Positions 59,240 through 64,000 of a DNA stretch of 64,000 nucleotides are shown one piece after another. The stretch lies in contig CAZABP010000012.1 of NCBI GenBank assembly GCA_964483245.1, positions 31,782 to 95,781 on the forward strand. Reading direction: 5' to 3'. The translations under genes and the position numbers were made by a program. This DNA is from CAZABP01 sp964483245. GTDB lineage: Bacteria > Planctomycetota > UBA1135 > UBA2386. How positions within the stretch are numbered: position 1 is the first letter of the stretch; every line of letters begins with the position of its first letter. Under the pieces are notes generated by a model. The model saw nothing but the letters and a program-made list of their open reading frames with translations, was not told where the DNA came from and searched no databases.

Positions 59240-59832
59240 TGCCTCGGCGTAAGCTATCCGAATTCCTTCACGCCCGGGCGTTCAAGGGCCTCCTCTTGGA
59301 TTCTGAGATCGCCCGACATGAGGAAGCCGGGGTGCTTCCGCGCGCAAAGGAGCCGACTACTGGGCCCGCTCTACTCGGTCACTACGAGGAGTTCTTCAGC
59401 CGCGAAATGCAGGATCGGTCCGAGAAGATGGCCTATGTGTACAGCATCTTCTACTGCTTCGAGAACCTCGTGAGAGAGCTCGTCGCACAGCGGCTGGAGG
59501 AGCGAAAGGGTGCAGGCTGGTGGGGAACGAGCGTTCCCGACAATGTCCGCAAGCGCGTCGAGCAGAAGCGAGCCGATACTGAGAAGAACAAGTGGCACCA
59601 AGCTGTGTACCAGCGGGACATTGATCTGACCCTGTTTGGCGATCTCGCGGCAATCATCGTCAAGGAGTGGGCCGAGTTCGACGACCTCTTTCCGAATCAG
59701 CACTGGGTCAAGCAGCGTCTCGATGAACTCGAACGTTCTCGGAACGTTATCGCCCATGCGAACCTTCTCCCCGAGCCGGAGATCGAAAGGATCGAGCAAT
59801 ACCTGGAAGACTGGCTTCGGCAGGTGCCATGA
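59239..59832 (+). CDS. Cassette 3: Swt1-family HEPN protein
   Basis: 197 aa. It has the Swt1-type HEPN bundle: YSIFYCFENLVRELVAQRLE, GWWGTSVPDNVRKRVEQKRA, and the catalytic-type motif ELERSRNVIAHANLLPEPEI, where RNVIAH is Rx4H, followed by EIERIEQYLEDW. The RNase motif is intact. It is translationally coupled (TAATG) to the DUF5343 gene; the two form one cassette and probably one functional unit, with the DUF5343 protein as regulator or sensor (inference). Confidence 0.88.
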   Translation: MPRRKLSEFLHARAFKGLLLDSEIARHEEAGVLPRAKEPTTGPALLGHYEEFFSREMQDRSEKMAYVYSIFYCFENLVRELVAQRLEERKGAGWWGTSVPDNVRKRVEQKRADTEKNKWHQAVYQRDIDLTLFGDLAAIIVKEWAEFDDLFPNQHWVKQRLDELERSRNVIAHANLLPEPEIERIEQYLEDWLRQVP

Positions 59833-59863
59833 GGATGTGGTCCGCGCGGTGAACTCGAAGGCC

Positions 59864-59923
59864 CGCCAACTACAGCATGCAGCGGACGGCGCTTCGCGTC
59901 GCCGCTGATGCTGAGCGTTAGCG
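59864..59923 (+). other. attC site of cassette 3
   Basis: CGCCAAC at the left (59864-59870) and GTTAGCG at the right (59917-59923). The folded arm pairs CAGCA, CAGCGG and CGGCG with CGCCG, CTG and TGCTG, leaving single unpaired bases as in bona fide attC hairpins. It ends the array; beyond it begins the ParB-like gene's upstream region. Confidence 0.7.
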
Positions 59924-60060
59924 ACGCCTGAACAGGGACGCACAGAGACAATCGACGCCTGCGATCAGTCCTCGGCGAGACCGCCGAGTCGCGACGCGGC
60001 AGCGTGACGAAGCTTGCCCGCGCGCACGGCGCGCGGTCGACTCTCCGGCGGTTCCCCCCG

Positions 60061-61011
60061 ATGGCCACCCGCAAGCCCCGCCGCAAGAAAGCCGCTCCGC
60101 GCTCGCGCGGGCTCGGCGCGCAGGACGTCGCGGATGGCAAGCCGCCGGCCGCAGTCGACGAACTCGCGGCGGAGATCGAGGCCGACGGCGGGAAGGTGCT
60201 CGCGCGCTACCGCGATCCGTTCGGCGGGCACTGGCTGCTGCTGGCCGCCCTCCCGCTCGAGCAGGTGGCGCCGACGCCGTATCAACGGGACCTGTCGGCG
60301 ACGCACCTGAAGCGGCTGGTGGACGCGATCGACAAGGTGGGTCTGTTCCTCGATCCGATCCTGGTCACGCGCGAGGACGAGCGTTCGTACTGGACCCCTA
60401 ACGGCAACCACCGCCTCGCCGCGCTGCGCGAGCTCGGCGCGCAGGCGGTGACGGCGCTGGTGGTGCCGGACCGTGAGCTGGCGTTCAAGATCCTGGCACT
60501 CAACACGGAGAAGTCGCACAACCTGAAGGAGAAGGCGCTCGAAGTGATCCGGATGGCGCGGGCGCTGGCGATCGACAGCGACCGCAAGGAGAAGGACTTC
60601 GCGCTCGAGTTCGAGGAACCGGTGCTGCTGACGCTGGGGCCGTGCTACGAGCAGAACGCACGCTTCGCCGGCAGCGTCTGGCGCTCGCCGCTGCTGCGTG
60701 TGGAGGCGTTCCAGGACGCGAAGCTCGCCGCCGCGCTGAAGGTGCGCGAGAAGCGCGCCATGGCACTGCTCGAGCTGGACCAGCAGGTCGCCGAAGTCGT
60801 GGCACAGCTGAAGGCGCGCGGGATCCAGTCGCCGTACCTGAAGGCATTCGTCGCGGCGCGCATCAATCCGATCCGCTTCAAGAAGGAGAGCGATCTCTCT
60901 CCCGAGCAGTTGATCGCGAAGATGACCGCCGCGGCAGCGAAGTTCGACGTCGGCAAGGTGCGCGCGGACCAGGTCTCGGCGTCCGGTGGTCCGCCGGATG
61001 ATGGGGACTGA
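60061..61011 (+). CDS. ParB/sulfiredoxin-like nuclease-domain protein
   Basis: 316 aa from ATG 60061; an in-frame GTG at 60004 would add 19 residues. A basic N-terminus (RKPRRKKAAPRSRGL) precedes a ParB/Srx-type domain: LEQVAPTPYQRDLS, DAIDKVGLFLDPILVTR, YWTPNGNHRLAALRELGAQ and VTALVV, with the NGNHRLAA box typical of this fold. The C-terminal helical half (EKSHNLKEKALEVIRMARAL, LELDQQVAEVVAQLKARG) could be DNA-binding or dimerising. It is not a clear chromosomal ParB: no parA neighbour. Nine bases separate it from the methyltransferase gene. Confidence 0.82.
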   Translation: MATRKPRRKKAAPRSRGLGAQDVADGKPPAAVDELAAEIEADGGKVLARYRDPFGGHWLLLAALPLEQVAPTPYQRDLSATHLKRLVDAIDKVGLFLDPILVTREDERSYWTPNGNHRLAALRELGAQAVTALVVPDRELAFKILALNTEKSHNLKEKALEVIRMARALAIDSDRKEKDFALEFEEPVLLTLGPCYEQNARFAGSVWRSPLLRVEAFQDAKLAAALKVREKRAMALLELDQQVAEVVAQLKARGIQSPYLKAFVAARINPIRFKKESDLSPEQLIAKMTAAAAKFDVGKVRADQVSASGGPPDDGD

Positions 61012-61020
61012 GCCGCCACG

Positions 61021-62616
61021 ATGGGTCGCGCGCTGACGATCGACGAACAGGGCCGGCTCGGCCCGCTGCTCGGCGAAACCGCGTGGCACATGATCACGGT
61101 CGACGCGACGATCGCCGACCGCAGCCGCGCGACGCTCGCGCGTGTGCGTGAGATCCTCGGCCGGCACGTGCGCGCACAGCCACCGCAGCAGATCCTCGAA
61201 GTCGGCAGCTATGCGCTGACGCACGGCTACCGGCTGGCGGAGGAACTCTCTGCCGACGTCACGCTGTTCGACGTTTCAGCCAGCACGCTGGCGCTCGGGC
61301 GCGAGCTCGCTGGAGGCTGCGCACGCCCGCCGCGGCTGGTCGCCGGCGACTTCCACGAGCTGCCGTTCGAGGACGGCGCATTCGACTTAGTCTTCATCTG
61401 CTCGGCGCTGCACCACACGCGTGACTGGCAGCGCGTGCTCGGCGAGATGCAGCGCGTGCTCGCGCCGGGCGGGCTCCTGTATCTCGACAACGAACCGTGC
61501 ACGCGCGCCTGCTGCTGCTTCCGGTTCGAGACCAACCGGCCGGCCGAGTTCACGCCGTTCGAAGCGGAGCTCGACCGGCTCGGCGCGCTGCAGACGATCG
61601 CGCAGCCGTTCGCCGGCAGCCGGCCGGAGGCGCTGTTCGGGATGGTCGAGAACGAGCGGATCGCCCTGACGGAGCTGCTGGCGCAGCTCGGGCGCGGCAT
61701 GGACCTGGCGGAGCTGACGCTCGACGTCGCGACGCAGATCGGCCCACTCGAAGCTGGCTGGCTGCGCACGAGCGCATCCCAGGTCGAGGCGCGGATCCGG
61801 CGCGACCTCGCACATGCCTGCGCCCGCGCCTCTATCCACCTCGACGCGCAGGCGCGCGGGCTCGGCTTCTCGCTGCCGGACGCGCACGAGATCGACGCGC
61901 TCGCCGCCGGGACCGCAGCTTCGTTGCGCGCGCTCCCGCGACGCCCGCTGCTCGCGCGGCTGCGCGAACGGTTCGCGCCGCTACCCCCGGCCAGCGCAAG
62001 CGGCGCGCGCAAGCCGGACCCACAGCCGGGGACTCCACGCCAGCAGCAGCTCGCGCGGCTGTTCGGTGCCAGCGTGCGCGCGCTCTCGCGCAAGCAAGGC
62101 ACCGCAGCTCGGCCGCCCGCCGGACGGCTGCGCGACACGTACCCGGTGCGCGACGGGATCCACCGTGCGTTCACGCCGGCGGTCGCCGCGATGCTGGATC
62201 GCTACGTGCGGCTGTTCGACCCGGCGCAACCACACCTGCACTTCGACTGCGACGACTGGGAGCCGATGCGCGGTGAGAACGGGATCGACTGCATGCTGTT
62301 GCGCGGCCGGCGTGGCCGGATCCGGCTGCCCGCGCGCGACGCGGATGCGCTGCTCGTGCTGCGCTGCCACGGTGCGCCGCTGCAGGCGGGGCACGCGACG
62401 ATCACAATCGGCACCGGCGACGCGCCGCTGTTCGCGCACGAGCTGTGGCAACCGGAGTCGTTCCTGTGCACGGCGCGGCTGGAGCCGCACGACGACGCGG
62501 TGCTGTGGGTGCAGGTGGTGACCGATTCCACGGCGCCTGCGCACCTCAACGTCGCGGTCGCGACGCTGCACCCGATGCCGGGCAGCCGGCGCGATGCCGC
62601 GCCGGCGCGCGATTGA
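61021..62616 (+). CDS. Class I SAM-dependent methyltransferase with C-terminal extension
   Basis: 531 aa. The Rossmann-like methyltransferase domain (about 55-170) shows ILEVGSYALTHGYRLAEEL (motif I region), LVAGDFHELPFEDGAFDLVF (motifs III-IV) and RVLAPGGLLYLDNEP (motif V), close to Methyltransf_11 proteins. A Cys cluster (CTRACCCFRF) and a long C-terminal region (about 330-531) of beta character follow, without a family match that I recognise. The GSYALTHG loop replaces the canonical GxGxG. Probably cotranscribed with the ParB-like gene. Substrate unknown. Confidence 0.85.
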   Translation: MGRALTIDEQGRLGPLLGETAWHMITVDATIADRSRATLARVREILGRHVRAQPPQQILEVGSYALTHGYRLAEELSADVTLFDVSASTLALGRELAGGCARPPRLVAGDFHELPFEDGAFDLVFICSALHHTRDWQRVLGEMQRVLAPGGLLYLDNEPCTRACCCFRFETNRPAEFTPFEAELDRLGALQTIAQPFAGSRPEALFGMVENERIALTELLAQLGRGMDLAELTLDVATQIGPLEAGWLRTSASQVEARIRRDLAHACARASIHLDAQARGLGFSLPDAHEIDALAAGTAASLRALPRRPLLARLRERFAPLPPASASGARKPDPQPGTPRQQQLARLFGASVRALSRKQGTAARPPAGRLRDTYPVRDGIHRAFTPAVAAMLDRYVRLFDPAQPHLHFDCDDWEPMRGENGIDCMLLRGRRGRIRLPARDADALLVLRCHGAPLQAGHATITIGTGDAPLFAHELWQPESFLCTARLEPHDDAVLWVQVVTDSTAPAHLNVAVATLHPMPGSRRDAAPARD

Positions 62617-62688
62617 TACGTCAAGAGGTACGACGCAGCCCGGCGGCCGCCGCAGCCGGTCGAACGCAGCCAGGATCCGGGAACAGAC

Positions 62689-63138
62689 TCAGAGCTGGAT
62701 CCGCACCTGGATCGTGTTCGACAGGCAGACGCACGGCGTCGTGAACAGGCACGCGTTCTGGATGCAGAACGTCAGCCCGATCAAGCGCCGCTCGGGGGGG
62801 ATGTTGAACTGGAAGCAGAACGTGCCCGGCCAGCTCTGCGTGAAGATCAACGGGTTGATCCCGAACAGACAGTTGCTGGCACAGTTCGAGCAGGCCACCG
62901 GTCCCGGGATCTTGATCGGCGGTGCGGCACAGCCCCCGACGAAGAACGCATTCACGCTCGGGCTGCATGCCGGCTGCGCACAGACGAGCCAGTTCAGCCC
63001 GACCCGCGGTGGCGTGTTGCAGGCGATGCCCGAGACTGACGCATTGCACGCGGCAGACACTGTGGTGCACTGCGCCGTGACCCTGTCGATTGCCGACAGG
63101 ACGAATGCCAGCAGGATGCCGGCGAGCAGACGCTTCAT
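62689..63138 (-). CDS. Small cysteine-rich secreted protein
   Basis: 149 aa with a signal peptide (MKRLLAGILLAFVLSAIDRV, cleavage near TAQ). The mature sequence has 14 Cys in about 125 residues, including CSNCASNC and PCVC near the C-terminus, suggesting a disulfide-bonded extracellular protein. An excellent ribosome site (GGAGG) lies 6 bases before the ATG, implying strong translation. The family is not recognised; the overall style resembles the other secreted proteins in this window. It is 62 bases downstream of the sigma-54 activator stop on the same strand. Confidence 0.75.
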   Translation of the reverse strand: MKRLLAGILLAFVLSAIDRVTAQCTTVSAACNASVSGIACNTPPRVGLNWLVCAQPACSPSVNAFFVGGCAAPPIKIPGPVACSNCASNCLFGINPLIFTQSWPGTFCFQFNIPPERRLIGLTFCIQNACLFTTPCVCLSNTIQVRIQL

Positions 63139-63200
63139 CTGCGACCTCCTGGTCGATGGACGGGCGGATTCTGCCGGGCGGCGGTCAGCGCCGGAAGCGC

Positions 63201-64000
63201 CTACCCCATCCCGAGCTCGCGCAGCCGCCGGTAGAACGTGCTGCGTGGCACCTGCAGCTCGCGCGCGGCGCGCTGCTTGTCGCCGGAGCAGGCGTCGAGC
63301 GCCGCGCGGATCGCTTCACGCTCCCGTTCTGCGCGCAGATCGCGCAGGTTGCCGAGCGCACCATTACAGCCTGCGTCCGGCAGCGCCGGCGGCCGCGACC
63401 GGCCACCGCTGCGCACGTGCTCCGGCAGATCGTCCGGCGCCAGCAGTCCCGTCGCGCCGAGCGCGAACGCGCGCTCGATGACGTGCTCGAGCTCGCGCAC
63501 GTTCCCCGGCCACGGATACGTGCGCAGCAACGCCAGTGCACCGGGCGACACACCACGCACGCGGCGGCCGTGCGCGCGCCAGCGGTCGTTGAACTGCCCG
63601 ATGAAGTGCTCGACCAACGCCGGCACGTCCTCGACGCGTTCGCGTAGCGGCGGCAACCGCAGCGTCACGACCTCGAGCCGGTGGAACAGGTCGGCGCGGA
63701 ACGCACCGGCACGCACCAGCGAGTGCAGATCGCGGTTCGTCGCGGCGATGATCCGCACGTCGACGTGGTGCGTGCGCGTCGCGCCGACGGCGCGCACCTC
63801 GCCGTGCTGCAGCACGCGCAGCAGCTTCACCTGCAGCTCCGGACTCGTCTCGGCGATCTCGTCGAGGAACAGGGTCCCGCCGTCGGCGACCGTGAACAGG
63901 CCGGGCTTGGTCACCAGCGCGCCGGTGAACGCGCCCTTCTCATGCCCGAACAGCTCGCTCTCGATCAGCTCGGGGCTGATCGCGCCGCAGTGGATCGGGA
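63201..64000 (-). CDS. Sigma-54-dependent transcriptional activator, N-terminus beyond the window
   Basis: About 266 residues to the right edge. The frame enters within the AAA+ domain: ELFGHEKGAFTGA (the sigma-54-contacting GAFTGA loop), GGTLFLDEIAE (Walker B), VRIIAATNRDL, and FRADLFHRLEVVTLRLPPLR containing the arginine fingers, then YPWPGNVRELEHVIERAF. A Fis-type helix-turn-helix ends it (AIRAALDACSGDKQRAAREL, then QVPRSTFYRRLRELG). The missing part should carry Walker A and probably a receiver or sensor domain (NtrC/AtoC style). It activates sigma-54 promoters; the target is unknown. Confidence 0.95.
   Translation of the reverse strand, partial: PIHCGAISPELIESELFGHEKGAFTGALVTKPGLFTVADGGTLFLDEIAETSPELQVKLLRVLQHGEVRAVGATRTHHVDVRIIAATNRDLHSLVRAGAFRADLFHRLEVVTLRLPPLRERVEDVPALVEHFIGQFNDRWRAHGRRVRGVSPGALALLRTYPWPGNVRELEHVIERAFALGATGLLAPDDLPEHVRSGGRSRPPALPDAGCNGALGNLRDLRAEREREAIRAALDACSGDKQRAARELQVPRSTFYRRLRELGMG

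Noticed and set aside
1..64000. Known riboswitches, in particular an FMN element upstream of ribF
   Set aside because: Only 3 bases separate def and ribF, and no conserved riboswitch core was found by eye in the larger gaps; a covariance-model scan would be decisive.

Overview
The window is GC-rich, gene-dense bacterial chromosome with no phage or plasmid backbone. Gene content suggests a Planctomycetota-like bacterium: large secreted proteins without recognisable domains, a prepilin-like giant protein, tandem TonB-like/squalene-cyclase-repeat proteins, HEAT-like repeat proteins, few strong Shine-Dalgarno sites, and an integron whose integrase points the same way as its cassettes (an orientation known from Treponema denticola and Blastopirellula). 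This is an inference from content; no rRNA is present to confirm it.

Layout. 1-3.6 kb (-): two pilin-like secreted proteins, the first cut by the left edge. 3.8-8.3 kb (+): a heterodimeric ABC exporter and a lipoprotein. 8.2-13.6 kb: housekeeping genes (hydrolases, TypA/BipA, a CDF metal transporter, NIF3). 13.7-21.8 kb (+): overlapping rnc-mfd-HEAT-like genes, then a SurA-like chaperone. 22.1-25.6 kb: two tandem paralogues, each followed by an unusual hexanucleotide-armed repeat element. 25.9-31.3 kb: rpsT, a TPR protein, def, ribF and an M1-peptidase-like protein. 31.4-32.7 kb: tRNA-Phe with a 1.25-kb toxin-antitoxin insertion bounded by a 45-bp duplication of the tRNA 3' end. 33-36 kb: small enzymes and a secreted protein. 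36.1-38.5 kb: cydAB. 38.5-46.6 kb: assorted envelope and signalling genes. 46.7-52.2 kb (-): ada and a five-gene succinate dehydrogenase operon. 52.4-55.0 kb: a tail-to-tail PstI/BsuBI-type restriction-modification pair. 55.7-59.9 kb: a decayed chromosomal integron with three cassettes. 60-64 kb: a ParB-like protein, a methyltransferase, a Cys-rich secreted protein and a sigma-54 activator cut by the right edge.

How it fits together. Core functions (DNA repair, translation factors, flavin synthesis, respiration through SdhCAB and a bd-type oxidase) are interrupted by two accessory insertions. The 31.4-kb one is a tRNA-targeted toxin-antitoxin micro-island. The 52-60 kb one is defence-like: a restriction-modification system beside an integron whose cassettes encode a NYN nuclease fused to a cold-shock domain, a HEPN-motif protein, and a DUF5343/Swt1-HEPN pair. 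The integrase is visibly broken (two 1-base losses plus an 8-bp duplication, and no intact N-terminus), so the array is probably frozen. The other striking object is the duplicated element at 23.6-24.0 and 25.6-25.9 kb: an approximately 118-bp conserved core between hexamer arms that are inverted relative to one another and change sequence together.
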